Below are positions 22,301 through 33,339 of a stretch of 64,000 nucleotides of DNA, piece after piece. The position numbers and the translations under genes are program-made. Source of the DNA: Anomaloglossus baeobatrachus (Eukaryota; Chordata; Amphibia; Anura; Aromobatidae); NCBI RefSeq assembly GCF_048569485.1, contig NC_134354.1, positions 449,438,230-449,502,229 of the forward strand, in the 5' to 3' direction. The first letter of the stretch is position 1, and each line of letters starts with the position of its first letter. The notes below the pieces were generated by a model. It was not told where the DNA came from, searched no databases, and saw only the letters and a program-made list of their open reading frames with translations.

Positions 22301-25300
22301 AAGGTCCTCTAGCACGCAGTCCACACTCAAGTAAACGATTTCTAATGGTCTAACGTGACACTTGGATGCCTCTCACCTCCCCTAAATGTGCCTGGAGTTG
22401 TATGGCATTCATCATTCTGTTCCAAAGGGCATTGTTCACAAAGAAACAATCATCAATGTGAGATGTGGCCAAGAGACGTCCACTTCTATGCCTTTCTGTC
22501 ACTCTTTCAGTTTCTCTGTATCTCTGTCGCAACCTGCTGATGACACTCTGTGACACGTTAAGCTTAGCGGTCCATTCCATCTGAGAACATCCCTTTTGAA
22601 GCCTCCAAACAGCGAGGTACTGTTGATCATTTGTTAAGTGTCGTCTTGGTCTCATGATGGCAAAGTGTGAACACCATGATAAGGAGTACTGTTCATATAC
22701 CAATTATATTTAAACCCCAGAATTCATAGGTCAAACACCTGTTGTGAATTTTGCCACTAAGCTCCTTGTTAGAGAACAGCAGGTTCTGCAAAAATTCCTG
22801 AAATCTCAAATAGTTGGACACGTGCATTCAAGCCTTTAGAGAAGGTAACATTAAATTCACTTGAAAAGGTTAGATGGTATTTTAGGATCATCCAGAAATC
22901 TCACCCAAAAAACAAATATCCCTAACTTTTTTTGAGTAGTGTATATCTGTATTCATGTCCACAACAAAAACTCTGCTTCCTTGGTTTAGTGGGACTCTAG
23001 CCCAGATGTTTCTATATGACTAACATTGACTATAGACAACGAAATTCTGCACTTCAAGCCCAAAATTAATGCACATATGTACTGTAGTCTGTTCATCTAT
23101 GGGATCTGAAAAATTGTAAAATCTTTGTCATATTAAGCAGTTTAAAAGTGAGGAAGGACAGTCTTTGTTTTCTTTTCTTAAAAGCATTTTATGTCCAAAA
23201 TGTTGTAAATTTTACTCAAAAGAATCTGGATGAGGACAGCAGTGTTTAGAGAAGGACAGACGTATCTGGAGGAGGCAGAGGAGTCTGGAGGACAATGACT
23301 ACAGTGCCTCATGGAGTTGGGAGGATAATAGAGGAGTCTAATTATCGACAAAAGTGCTTGCTGAAGGCAGAGGAGTCTAGAATATGGGTGACTATAGAAG
23401 GACAGACGTGCCTGGAGGAGGTAAAAGAATCTGTTGGAGAACAGAGTTCATAGGAAAAATAAAAACAGAATTGCCTGGAGAAGGATGAGTAGTCTGGAGG
23501 ACAACAGCAGTGTCTAGAGGACACAAGTACCTAAAGTTGGTGGAGGAGTCTTTAGGAGAACAGAGGTGGACACTCATTGAAGCAAGAAGAGAGCATGGGT
23601 TTCTTGCTCTGATAGCTCATCAAATAACACCTCCTCCTAATTCCAACAGTAGTTGTGATTTAGGAAATCCATTATTAACAGAAGCTAGTTTTATCATATC
23701 TATGGGCCATTTCCCTACCAGGCCCTTGGGCAGCTGCATTAGTTGCACAAATGGTATGTCCACCTATGAGTTTACTTACATGTATACATGTATAATTCTG
23801 ATTGATAGGCAGTATTCAACCTACAATATACTTACAAAGGTTTATACAATTATTTTAATGCAATAATCATTTGTGTAGATACTAACCTGTTTGTTCATGA
23901 AGACGTAAATGACAGGGTTGTATACAGTGGCTGTTTTGGAGAAATATGAAGGCATTGAGGCCAAAGTAGGTTCAATAACAATTTGCTTATTTGTTGCCAT
24001 TAACATTGCAAATATAGCATAGGGTAACCAGCAGACGAGAAAAGCTAAAACCATGGCAATAACCATCCTAGTCACCTCCCGCTCTGCTCGCTGAGTTGTC
24101 TCTGATTCTTTTTGCTGTGCTGCAACCTATTACAAAAGAACAAAAACTACAGTTATCTATCTTTAAAACTTCTTGCCAACATACTGTATTAACATAACCT
24201 TAAAGCAGTTGTTCAGGCTTGGGGCTCAAGTCTATATGACAGCAAGCAGTCTGCGCACTGTCAGGATTCTCCAGTGCTGGCAGCAGACGGGCACATGACC
24301 GCAAGTATGTAATTTGTATACATGCAGTCAGATGCCGAATAGATTTACTTGGGCTCGCTCCACACAAGTGTGTTTTTGACTTTTTAGTTGAGATTATTTG
24401 AACATTAGCAAAATATTTAGTAAGATTTATACTTACTGCTCTTAATGCAAATAACAGGTTAGAATACGAGAATATGATGGTGCTAAGTGGCATAACGAAA
24501 CAAGTTGCAAACAAGGCCATTATATAGCTGTTGTTGTTAGTTCCTCCAGAGTACCAGTTCGGTCCACAAGATGTTCCCAAACCTAAAACATTGCATTAAG
24601 TCTGTAAGCAACAAAGCTAAACAAAATGTGACATAAAATATGAGGTTCTGAAATAGAGTCATCTCTACATACTAAAATGCTAAAAAGCTATTTGTCTGTC
24701 CCTAATCCAATGGGCATTATTGACACAATGATACTAATCAGCATATACAGTAGCAGACAATTCAATATTATCACTAATATCTGACTGGTAAAGCTGTTCC
24801 TTAATGTCCTATTATGCTTTATTACATAATTAATTTGTAAAAAAAAATATTCAGAATACAAACCTACCTTCCGTGACGTAACTGCACCAGCCAAAAAGTG
24901 GTGGAGATGTCCATATAAAAGCCCAGATCCAAGTGAAGGAACATCCCATAATTGCATGTTTCTGCTGGAAACGGAAATCTCCCATGGGTTTACAGATGAC
25001 TATGTACCTTTCAAAGGCTAATATCGCCAGCGACCATAGACCCACAATACCTAAAGATGCATAGAATGTTATGTGACTTTTTACAGAATTCTAAGATCAT
25101 TAGTAACATTGCATCAGGATTAATGTCAGATATTATTGCACTGGCGGATGCAGACAGAAGATGGCCCCTGTGCAAGAACAATATATAGGCCTTTGCAGTC
25201 CAATAGCTCAATATAATGTGCAATTACCTCTTGGGGTCTTGTGCTGCTTCACAGGTTTCACCAATGATATGTCCATCTTGTTTATTGTATGCTAACCTAA

Positions 25301-28300
25301 ATTTGTTACATTTTATTTAAGGGCTAAGGACACTTTTGACTTGGAAATATTATTTTTTTACATATACAATTGGTATTGCATTCTAGTAATTCATTTTAGA
25401 CCCTATATAGAATTTGCAACCTGCTTCGACTTTAAGATTTTTCTATGGCTTGATGTGTCCTTCTCAGTAACACCTTCTGGATGTGAGGTCTGTTTATTCT
25501 GAATTGTGATGCCTCACTTGCTCTCTTACATCAGCACATTTGTTTATCTACTGCTAACCACCCCCTGCTAAATTATGGGATGAGTTCTGTTCTTTCTCTC
25601 ATAGACAGACAGCCTGTGTCCCCACCCTCTTCTCCCTTCAGTTTGTGTGCTCTTCCAAATCTACTCTGATACAGTCCAGCCTGTGTAATTCTCCCCTACT
25701 ATGAATTAGGTGCTTTCCTAATTCTTCCTCATCAATGTTCAGCAGATAAGCCTTCTTCTACCTACTCTACCTATAAGACTACACTACTGAGAGGAAAAAA
25801 AGGATAATGAAGAGAACTTTTACATCAGTCAGATCCGAAACAGTATACTGTTCAATCTGCGTAACAAGCAGTAGTGTTGCCAGCTATGTATAGGAGTTGC
25901 ACTTACTCTACAGCAGGAAATTGGTATATAATTTTTACCAAAGTGTAGTTTGAAAGTTGCTCATTTTAATTTTATATTTAGAAAGCAAATGAACAATAAC
26001 ATTAAATATTTAGAAAGCAAATGAACAAAGATGATCATATTCTTTAATGTATGACTGCAGTATTCAACAACCAGAGTGGTTCTGGATTTTGTAGACTGTT
26101 CACACTGATCATGTAATTTATTTTTAACTAACAATTAATGTAGCTATAAAGCTGTCCTAAAATGACTTAGTTGACTAAAACTATCCAGAGAAACCCTTTT
26201 TGTGGATGGATTGCACCTATATTGGCATAATCTCACTATCAATATACTTGAACTATCTACCTGTCCCTAATGTCTTATAACTATGGTATAACTTATTAAT
26301 CCTCTGACACAATGTAATAATAGGCTTTGTTTTTGTAAAGAGAAATAATGAGGCAAATATAGAGGTACATGCACAGTTAAAAAGAAGCAGGGCTCTGCTG
26401 TGAGCGTGAGCTCTTAGGTCACTTGTACATCGCTGTATAATAGTAACAATTTTGGCTGAGTGTTTGGAATCCAACAATTAAACATGGAGTATGAGAGTCT
26501 TTGAATGAAACTGTTGTAGTAATTCTCTGTCCATGCTCCACTCTTGGCTTATACGGATACAATAAGACATTTATCAATGATTAATGACATTTAATCTTCC
26601 TAATGTGGTAAAGTGGCTGAACTACTGTATAATTTGCACTAATTTTATAACAATCTTAAATTTATGACATTCTAATTTTGACATTCATTGTGAGTCCTGT
26701 GACACTAAATATTCCACAGCAAACAAACAAAAAGATGCACAGCAAAATAACTAAGATATATGCAACCATTAAATGTGAATTCTTGGCCCACATTTTGATA
26801 ATGTTGTGTGAGACCACCGACAAGGTGACCCCATTTAGATCTCTACACTAAACACTATTACCCCAATTTAATATTGCATTTGAGCCCTTACTTGTTTAGT
26901 GTTTGGGGTTTTTGCCTGTTTTTCATTTGTGCCTAATTCTTCATTTAAATTGCACATTTTTTTTAACTAATTTTACATGTGTTCTGTTTATTTTTATATT
27001 CTTAATTGGTGGGCTTTAAGATTTCCAGAAGTTCTCAGCTAATTTAATAATTGCTACTGTTTAAAAAGTTAGAACACTTTTCCACAGATGTACTCCAGCC
27101 CTACCCTTGGAGCAATTTTATGTACACCATAAAACACCATAAATGTTTTAAAAAATTGTGAGCTATTTAGCAAAACATATGACATGTTGGACTAAAAAGT
27201 TGCAAAACAGGTTAACAGACAAAAATGAAGAGCAATTTGTTTTTACTCAAAATTCATGAATTTTGTACACCATTTTGAGTAATATATCACAAAAAACATC
27301 AGCAAATACCACAAGGCAAAAAGAAAAGTGACTTTAAAAAAAAAATCACAAATAATGAATTGGACTCTGTGTCTGCAATATGACACTCGCTTCTTTCTTT
27401 GCCTATAAACTGGATTCAGAAACTAGTTTTAGGCCTAAGACACACGGCATGAAAATCAGTGCGAGTGGAGTGCAATAAAAAATTGCATTCCACTTGGACC
27501 AATATTAGCCTGTGTGTCAGCACACATGAGCGCATATTTTCTCAGCCCCAATCGGGCCAAGAAAACAATCGCAGTATGCTGCAACTGTAATGCGAGACTC
27601 TTTTCTCTCGCACCCATTCAAGTGTATGAGGCGAGAGAAAAATCACACTGCACTCGCAGTACACCGGTATACCGCGAGTGCAGTGCGAGAATGGCAATAG
27701 CCGGCTACGGAGGAGAGAGGGAGAGAAATCCCTCCCTCCCCTCCGCAGAGCTGGCCGGCCCCCCGCAGCTTAGATCCGCTCGCACGGTCGGACCTCAGTT
27801 GCAGGGACACTCGCATGACACTCGGCTCTGCTGTGCTGCCAGCATGAGCCAAGTGTCATGCGAGGGGATCGCAGTAATCCCCGTGTGGCCCCAGCCTTAT
27901 TCTGCTGTAGTTAATAAGAAATGTCATCTTAAGATGAAGATGGTCACTACCTCAAAAAGTACAGCACAAGAATGCAGGTGGGCTCACTCACTGTGCATAT
28001 AAAAAATTACATTTATAGAAGTATAATAAATTTAACAATAATTCCATTGAAATGAATTCACAAATTCAATGTCTGCATACATCTTAGTATATATTCAGTG
28101 CTCCTACATGTCAGATTGGCACCAGCCCGTTTCAATACTTTTTATGGGAATCACATTATAAATTAGTATGATATACGTTCTTCTGCATAGGAGCTGTATT
28201 AATAGTAATTGCAACATCATTTTTTGTTACTGCTGCCAGGGAGCAAGGAAAAAATTGTGCACCTACTTTTAGAACAAAGTGATCTCTAATACATTTTACT

Positions 28301-29497
28301 ATTGATGAAAAAAGTATTTAAATAAAACAAATAATAATTAATTATATTTAGATATATAGGAGATCTGTCCATGTATTTCCAAATGGCAAATTCTGCGGTA
28401 TTATTTTTAGAGCCATTTCTCTACTGTCTAGGCATTCCTTTATCGACCTTGACATTTATAAACAAGGTCATAACTGGATGTGTTGCGCCCTTACACAGTT
28501 CATAAATTTCTAAAAACATCAGAGGACTGGTTGAACACAGTGTTATAAGGAAAGATGCCCCAGAACTATTCTTTTTTAAGGAATACAAGAATATACTAAA
28601 ATAGAAATGTCAGGAGAATTGAATTTCTAAATGTTACATAAGACAAAATAAAAGCCACATTTTATAATTTAAATGAAAATACTATTAGGGTATATTCACA
28701 TGCAGCATGCAGACTTCATCTGAAAAGGGTTTACAGATTTACATGTATGTAAAGCCTTGCAGCGCTGGGGTCCTGGGTTAAAATCCCACCAAGGACACCA
28801 TCTGCAAGGAGTTTGTATGTTCTCCCCGTGTATGCGTGGGTTTCCTTCGGGGTCTCCGGTTTCCTCCCACACTCCAAAGACATACTGATAGGGACTCTAG
28901 ATTGTGAGCCTCAATGGGGACAGTGTTGCCAATGTATGTAAAGTGCTATGGAATTAATAGCGCTATATAAATGAATAAAATTATAATTTATAAATTATTA
29001 TTATTATAATTATAATGGAATTTAGTCCCAATTTCTGCCCTAAATCTGCTGTGTGTAAACAGTTTCTTGGAAAAATTGAATATCTAAACTCATGAAATAA
29101 ACTTGTTATTAATTCTTGCAATATTACTTATCTTTTTCGTCAAATGGAACATCATCTTACCTGTTAGAGATACCATGAATCCTTCAAATTCACACATTGT
29201 TTTGCCCATTGTAAAGTACCCAAAAATATTGTTGTAGAAGCTAATGCTGCTCCCAAAAACAGTGACGAGCAAGTCAGCTACAGCCAGGTTGACAAGTATA
29301 TAGTTCAATGGAGACCTTAACTTCTTGAATTTAAGGGAGACCACAATAACCATGCCATTGACAAAGAAAGCTAAGACCACCACCATACCCATAAGTGTAG
29401 CGACTATCCAGTAGGTGCTACGAGGGGCAAGGAAAGGCCACTGAGGTCCTTCGAATGGTCCTTGTGTCTCCAGAGCTGACATGTTTGCTGAGCGCAT
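19253..29497 (-). CDS. OPNP: Pinopsin (pineal opsin), complete five-exon gene
   Basis: A light-sensing G-protein-coupled receptor binding retinal, known from pineal and deep-brain photoreceptors. Coding exons join(29161-29497, 24868-25050, 24437-24582, 23887-24126, 19253-19390) give 347 residues, close to chicken pinopsin at about 350. All introns are GT-AG and frames join without a break. Seven membrane spans. Seen: N-glycosylation site NMS (5-7), disulfide pair C102/C179, counterion E105 (bovine E113), ERY at 126-128, retinal lysine K286 in [17 protein letters not shown] at 292-296, palmitoylation CC in KLLCCG, Ser/Thr-rich tail ending KVTPA. Bovine positions 122 and 189 are Ile114 and Pro181, the cone-like states. 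Runs such as [28 protein letters not shown] and [10 protein letters not shown] point to pinopsin rather than parapinopsin or the visual opsins. Chosen start is the first ATG; a second lies 15 bases downstream. Confidence 0.95.
19800..20165 (-). pseudogene. Tc1-like transposase fragment
   Basis: Minus-strand remains of the C-terminal half of a Tc1-like transposase, including a [15 protein letters not shown]-like tail near 19860 and the spacing and GGATTCAGGTCTAGG motif (antisense of the PDLNPIE region) near 19950. Too decayed to place the ends. Confidence 0.4.
20180..20735. mobile_element. PIF/Harbinger-like MITE, copy 5
   Basis: Ends AAAGTGTACTTTACACGCTG and inverted CAGCGTGTAAAGCACCCTTT, with CGATATCGGTACCGATAT inside. 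Shares the GTCACTAACGACGTGACCCC block with copies 1 and 2. Lies in pinopsin intron 4. Confidence 0.75.
20830..21513. mobile_element. MITE flanked by TTAA
   Basis: AGGGAACCTGTCACCAAG at the left and CTGGTGACAGGTTCCCT at the right, bordered by TTAA at 20826-20829 and 21514-21517. Same end family as 9609-9969 but a different interior, with CAGAATTCTAGAA inverted pairs. Confidence 0.65.
21535..22942 (-). mobile_element. Tc1-like transposon relic in pinopsin intron 4
   Basis: Minus-strand transposase relic with a terminal sequence ACACTACTCAAAAAAAGTTA at the right (22942 end, read inverted). The left terminus near 21535 is unclear. About 1.4 kb. Confidence 0.6.
21650..22660 (-). pseudogene. Tc1-like transposase, decayed
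   Basis: Starts [19 protein letters not shown], then a helix-turn-helix region ([18 protein letters not shown]), then [19 protein letters not shown] and [21 protein letters not shown] leading to the first catalytic position, and ends in a [18 protein letters not shown] motif where the last catalytic residue is expected. Several stops and frameshifts in the middle. Tc1-type family by motif order. Inserted in an intron of a host gene, so it is removed by splicing. Confidence 0.65.
23217..23590. repeat. Degenerate purine-rich minisatellite
   Basis: Tandem-like units built on GAGGAGTCTGGAGGACAACAG, about 30-60 bp each and diverged. Lies about 300 bases from the donor of pinopsin exon 4. Confidence 0.65.
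23887..24126 (-). CDS. OPNP: Pinopsin exon 4
   Basis: 240 bases, the usual length of the fourth exon in vertebrate visual-type opsins: [20 protein letters not shown], helices 6 and 7, retinal Lys, NPVIY, FMNKQ. Acceptor AATAG|GT, donor CAG|GTTAGT. Confidence 0.95.
24437..24582 (-). CDS. OPNP: Pinopsin exon 3
   Basis: 146 bases coding [13 protein letters not shown] to LLFALRA: extracellular loop 2 with the disulfide Cys, and helix 5. Acceptor TTTTAG|GT, donor GCA|GTAAGT, ending in phase 0. Confidence 0.95.
24868..25050 (-). CDS. OPNP: Pinopsin exon 2
   Basis: 183 bases coding [16 protein letters not shown] to YVTE(G): rest of helix 3, ERY motif, helix 4. Acceptor TTTAG|GT, donor AAG|GTAGGT, phase 1 at both ends. 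Confidence 0.95.
25051..27430. other. Pinopsin intron 1, part without recognisable elements
   Basis: Mostly unique-looking AT-rich sequence. A small local duplication (ATTTAGAAAGCAAATGAACA) at about 25977-26027. No gene. Confidence 0.5.
27431..27899. mobile_element. MITE in pinopsin intron 1
   Basis: Left TAGGCCTAAGACACACGG and, inverted, AAGGCTGGGGCCACACGG at the right. The interior has inverted ATTGCATTCCACTTG / GTGGAGTGCAATA and a CG-rich core. Confidence 0.5.
28745..29010 (+). repeat. SINE or L2-type 3' tail
   Basis: Starts with a tRNA-like B-box (GGGTTAAAATCCCACC), followed by the widespread L2-family 3' segment (GTATGTTCTCCCCGTG, GGTTTCCTCCCACACTCC) and ends GCGCTATATAAATGAATAAA before an AT tail. 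Lies just before the exon 1 donor of pinopsin. Could be a tRNA-derived SINE with an L2 tail or only an L2 fragment. Confidence 0.55.
29161..29497 (-). CDS. OPNP: Pinopsin exon 1
   Basis: 337 coding bases: N-terminus, helices 1-2 and the start of helix 3 to LT(G). Donor CAG|GTAAGATG, phase 1. Confidence 0.95.
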
Positions 29498-29579
29498 TGT
29501 ATACTAGAAGCTATGCAACAAATAAGTTTCATGCAAACGAAAGAGTAAAATCTGCACACGTCTACATGCAAAAACCCTC

Positions 29580-29585
29580 TTTATA
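29580..29585 (-). promoter_or_regulatory. Candidate TATA box of pinopsin
   Basis: Reads TATAAA on the minus strand within CTTTATAAAG, 83 bases upstream of the start codon. Confidence 0.4.
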
Positions 29586-29657
29586 AAGTCCAAGAGATTT
29601 AGTGCTCCAAAGAGGATCTTTTTCTTAAAACAGTGTAAGCTTATGCTGGTGTATTTG

Positions 29658-29663
29658 TAATCC
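29658..29663 (+). promoter_or_regulatory. Candidate CRX/OTX site upstream of pinopsin
   Basis: TAATCC on the plus strand, about 75 bases upstream of the candidate TATA box. CRX/OTX homeodomain factors drive photoreceptor and pineal genes through TAATCC. A second GGATTA lies near 29970. Confidence 0.3.
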
Positions 29664-30597
29664 ACTCTCTTTTTCTTTACTTAAACAGATCAACTAGAAG
29701 AGACACAAGGTGACCTGCATTGAAGACACATAACCTAATTAGCAAAGTAAGAACATAGAATCATGTTTCTTTTCTTAACAAGATTGCTGTACACAAGAGG
29801 ATTTGGCACGAATAAGTATGGTCTTTTACGCTCCCATTCTGTGCATTGGTGGGTGCTCTCTGCAGTGTACCATAAGAGTAGACTTGGTGTAATGATTTTG
29901 TTTAGGTGGTTGGCTGCTATTTCAAAATATTTAAAAATATATACTATGCAGTATTCCATATCCATATAGTGGATTAAAGAATTTGTCATTTGTAAGAGTT
30001 AATTTTATGCAGTTAACAAGTTTTTAGTTTATCCTTTGTTTCTTCAAAGTAGTACAGCATCACCATCCTTTCTGTGATGTTTTATCTGCATTTCTGTATA
30101 TAAACATTAATAACTGTGGATTTATATAGTAACCATTTCTAGAAGAAATTGCTACTTCTCAGTATAACAAAAAATACAACCACTAATTGTAGTATATTGC
30201 AGCAAAAACCTATCTATTAATATAGCAAATAAGGATCTTTACTTTCCAAACTTTTGATATCAAATATGTATCTAAGCTTATGTAAATAACAAATATTCAT
30301 TGTGAATGAGAACACTGGATTATTGAAAATATTTGAGTATTTTAACTTTAAAATTATATAATGATCAGGAAAAAATTAGTTTTCCGAATCTAATGTTGAT
30401 GACCTAGTCTATCAATGGAAGGGTATTTATCCCAGAGATAATCAAAACGTTAAAAATGTCAAATTCACTGGGTTCTCCAAATTTTCCTAATATATTGAAT
30501 TAAATTAACTGAATCACAATGCAGGAAAATGTCTAATAGCTGTTATGATTGAGGCCTTCCACTCCCACGGGAATGAACAAACCAGTAGAGATGTTAA

Positions 30598-30865
30598 CAC
30601 TAGAAGTCCCAGAGAGGGGTCATTTATCATTTCTACCTTTGGAACCCAGAGACAGGTCAAATGACCTGAAGGATTTTAGCTAACATCCTATAATCACCGT
30701 CTTTTGTTCTGTAATTAAGGCCATTACTGTCGCACCACAGGAGGTTGTTGTTTTCCATTGAGTTTAGCCATTTAGTTTCCAGTTAGTTCTATTCAGTTTA
30801 TTGTATGTCATTTGACCCTCTTTCGGGACTTCAGGGGGAGCTCGAAATTTCTGGGACTTCTAGTG
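30598..30865. mobile_element. piggyBac-like MITE
   Basis: Terminal inverted repeats CACTAGAAGTCCCAG / CTGGGACTTCTAGTG, each bordered by TTAA (30594-30597, 30866-30869). 268 bp, no coding capacity. TTAA targets and CAC/CCC-type ends fit piggyBac (Looper-like) elements. Confidence 0.65.
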
Positions 30866-30869
30866 TTAA

Positions 30870-31785
30870 ACCTACAATCCACAGGTCCCCCTATTCAGAC
30901 TAGAAGAAGCCCTATATCTGACCCTGATTTGTCCCTGCCTGACCGCATAGGTTGGCACCCTAAGGTTGCGCAATGGCTCCCCACTCATCAGCTTACACTG
31001 AGTGTCCTTAACTGCACCCTGAACTATAAACAAAGTGTAATACACTACAACAATAACTATAAAATAAATGCACACAAGCAGAGGGTAAGACACAGGGCTA
31101 AGAATGTGTTCACACAGTCATATAGGAATGATAGAGGAAAATGGAAGAAACTCAAAAGACATTTGGAATACATGGAAACTCCCGAATCCTATATGTAACA
31201 GAATGGGAAGAATGCTGGGAAAGGAAATTCACAACTAAACTGCAGCGAAAAGCAATAGAGATAATTCAGGAAGATAATCCTTAGCTGAAGAGCAGGGACT
31301 CCAAACATCCATCTTGGAATATACCCAGCAACAGAGGTATGTGCATGGTGAGTATAAATAGCTCCTTCCAAGATGTGATAAGACAAACAAAATGAGGAAG
31401 TGAAAACACCTAATGATAAATATAAAGGAAAGGAAAGACAAGAGAACTATGAGCAAGAGAACAGAAACAAAACAGGCTGTGGTCCTACAGAAAGGTAAAC
31501 TGACCACACAATAGGTTACCGAATTGAACCCCAGAGTTGTGCCATGATAATAGCAGTAATATGAAGGGACGTGGAATAGCAGAGATAGAAAGAGACGTAA
31601 CCAAAATAAAAGAGTATACACTATAAGGAAAAGATACAACAGATACAATCTCATTTGAATACCTGCAAAATTGCAGCCTGATACAGTGGATGAAATAGAG
31701 GGTACCAAAGATTCCCCAAAATGAGATAGCAAAGTATGCCACATAAATAAATAAGTGCAATAATGCAGATAGACAAATAAGGAAC
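30870..31785. other. Unclassified sequence, probably an old repeat
   Basis: The sequence on both sides of the piggyBac-like MITE (from about 30541) may be one older element; a TATAAATAG at about 31362 hints at an LTR, but I cannot define ends. The open frames on the minus strand are AT/TC-rich and show no domain. Confidence 0.25.
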
Positions 31786-31870
31786 AAAACCTTAAGGAAA
31801 TTGGTTAATGAGGCACCCTACACACATTTCGTGAATTGTTTCATCCAGGGGGTGATTTTAGGATATAATT
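31786..31870 (-). mobile_element. Penelope-like element tail fragment
   Basis: On the minus strand reads CCCTGGATGAAACAATTC then ACGAAATGTGTG, the GATGAA...CGAAAYGT signature of Penelope-like terminal repeats. Only the tail is recognisable. 31871-32216 holds nothing I can name. Confidence 0.4.
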
Positions 31871-32216
31871 TGCAAGCTTTTATATCACAACATGAGAGAG
31901 GCAGCGGCTTTGAGTGGCGCTCCTGTTGAAGCTGGCAGCTTATATCACCGCCGACCTCCCACACCAGACACGTTATGAAGTGGGTGGGGGCAGCATGGCA
32001 AAGAGATGCTGCACCACGGAAATGAGAAAGAGAGCAAACAGCGCAGACTGCTGAAACTACTGAACTTGCTCTTAAATAAGGACACGTACAGTGATTGCAA
32101 TATGAGTCAGAGAAAAATGAAATTGCATATTTACATTAGAGAGAAATATAAGAAAAGGTCCACATATAAACAATCATTTATGCTTGCTAGCTGAATTAAA
32201 TGAAGTATGAGGGTTA

Positions 32217-32996
32217 TATACTGTATTTCCTGGCTTATAAGAAACACTTTTCCTCTCAAAAATTTTGCAAGGAAAATAAGAGGTGCGTCTTAAAATCCGA
32301 ATGTAGCTTACCGGGAGGTGGAGAATGAGCGCCATGCTGACTGTGGTGGGCGCTGTGTGGAGCAGGGCGGTGCGGCTGGTAAGATGCTCTATCGGTGGTG
32401 CGGGGCTATGCTGACTGCAGCGGGTGAGATGCTCTGTCAGCGGTGCGGAGTAGCGCCGGGTAAGATGCTCTGTCAGCGGTGGAGGGCTGTGCTGGCTGTG
32501 GCAGGTAAGATGCTCTGTTGTTGGTGCGAGGCTGTGGTGGCTGCGGCGGGTAAGATGCTCTGTCGGCGTTGCGGGACTGTGCTGGCTGTGGTGGGTGCTG
32601 TGTGTAGCAAGGCAGTGCGGTGGTGACATGCTTTGTCGGCGTTGCGGGGCTGTGCTGTCTGCGGTGGGTGGTGTGTGTAGCAAGGTAGTGCGGGGGTGAA
32701 ATGCTCTGTCGGTGGTTAAATCTTCAAATAATGCCGCCAGGAGTCGGATCTGAAGATCACATCGCCAATAGAGCATTTTACCCCCACATTGCCCTGCTCC
32801 ACACAGCCAGCAGGGCCAGCCACACTGAAGCCAGCATTGCCCTACTCCAGCACCCCCCCTGCCTACTGCGTCCCCCGCTCGACCACTTCTGTCGCCCCCC
32901 TACGGTAAGACACCACCGGAGTATAAGATGGAACCAATTATTTTTTATCTCTGCGTTATAATCCTATGTGTCTTATAAAATGAAAAATACGGCATA
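32217..32996. mobile_element. MITE with an internal 45-bp minisatellite
   Basis: Left TATACTGTATTTCCTGGCTT and, inverted, TATGCCGTATTTTTCATTTT, followed by the TATAAGA(C)ACAC motif typical of a common vertebrate MITE. The interior (about 32375-32710) holds 6-7 degenerate tandem units of about 45 bp (GTAAGATGCTCTGTCGGCG). Confidence 0.6.
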
Positions 32997-33339
32997 TGAA
33001 TTAATATAGAATAGTGATAGGTGAACCCAGATTGTAAAAGTGTCGGGCCTGGAATTCTTAGGTAATTCTGGCTAATGATCTGGATCCGGCATTCGGAAAA
33101 TAAATAAATAAAGGAAAAATAAAGTAAGTAAAGGAAAAATAAAGAGAATAAGAATGAAGCAAGCGCTTTATACTTACCGAGGCTACAGACTGGCTGTAAC
33201 TGCTTCTAGGCTGCTCATTCTTCTTCCAGGGCCGCTCATTATTGCTAATTCATATGCACTGCTTTCTTTGCCCACCAGCCATCCTGGCATCTGTGATTAG
33301 TTGCAGTCAGACACACCCCCAGCCTGTGTGACAGTGTCT

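Larger units (their letters stand above)
19391..23886. other. Pinopsin intron 4, transposon-rich
   Basis: Contains, in order, a Tc1-like fragment, a PIF-like MITE, a TTAA-flanked MITE, a long Tc1-like relic and a minisatellite. 19391-19799, 22946-23216 and 23591-23886 hold nothing I recognise. Confidence 0.8.
29498..30540. other. Upstream flank of pinopsin
   Basis: Apart from the candidate TATA box and TAATCC sites, AT-rich sequence with no gene or recognised repeat. Confidence 0.4.

Noticed and set aside
27514-28002. 162-residue plus-strand open frame in pinopsin intron 1
   Set aside because: Lies across a MITE; no domain and composition follows the MITE's inverted structure.
28745-28790. 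tRNA gene
   Set aside because: Only a B-box-like motif is present; no cloverleaf. It continues into an L2-type tail, so it is a SINE or LINE tail.
30812-31198. 128-residue plus-strand open frame
   Set aside because: Its start lies inside the piggyBac-like MITE and it crosses the element's boundary; no domain.
31235-31787. Two 100-169-residue hydrophobic minus-strand frames
   Set aside because: AT/TC-rich, no domain, overlapping each other in different frames.
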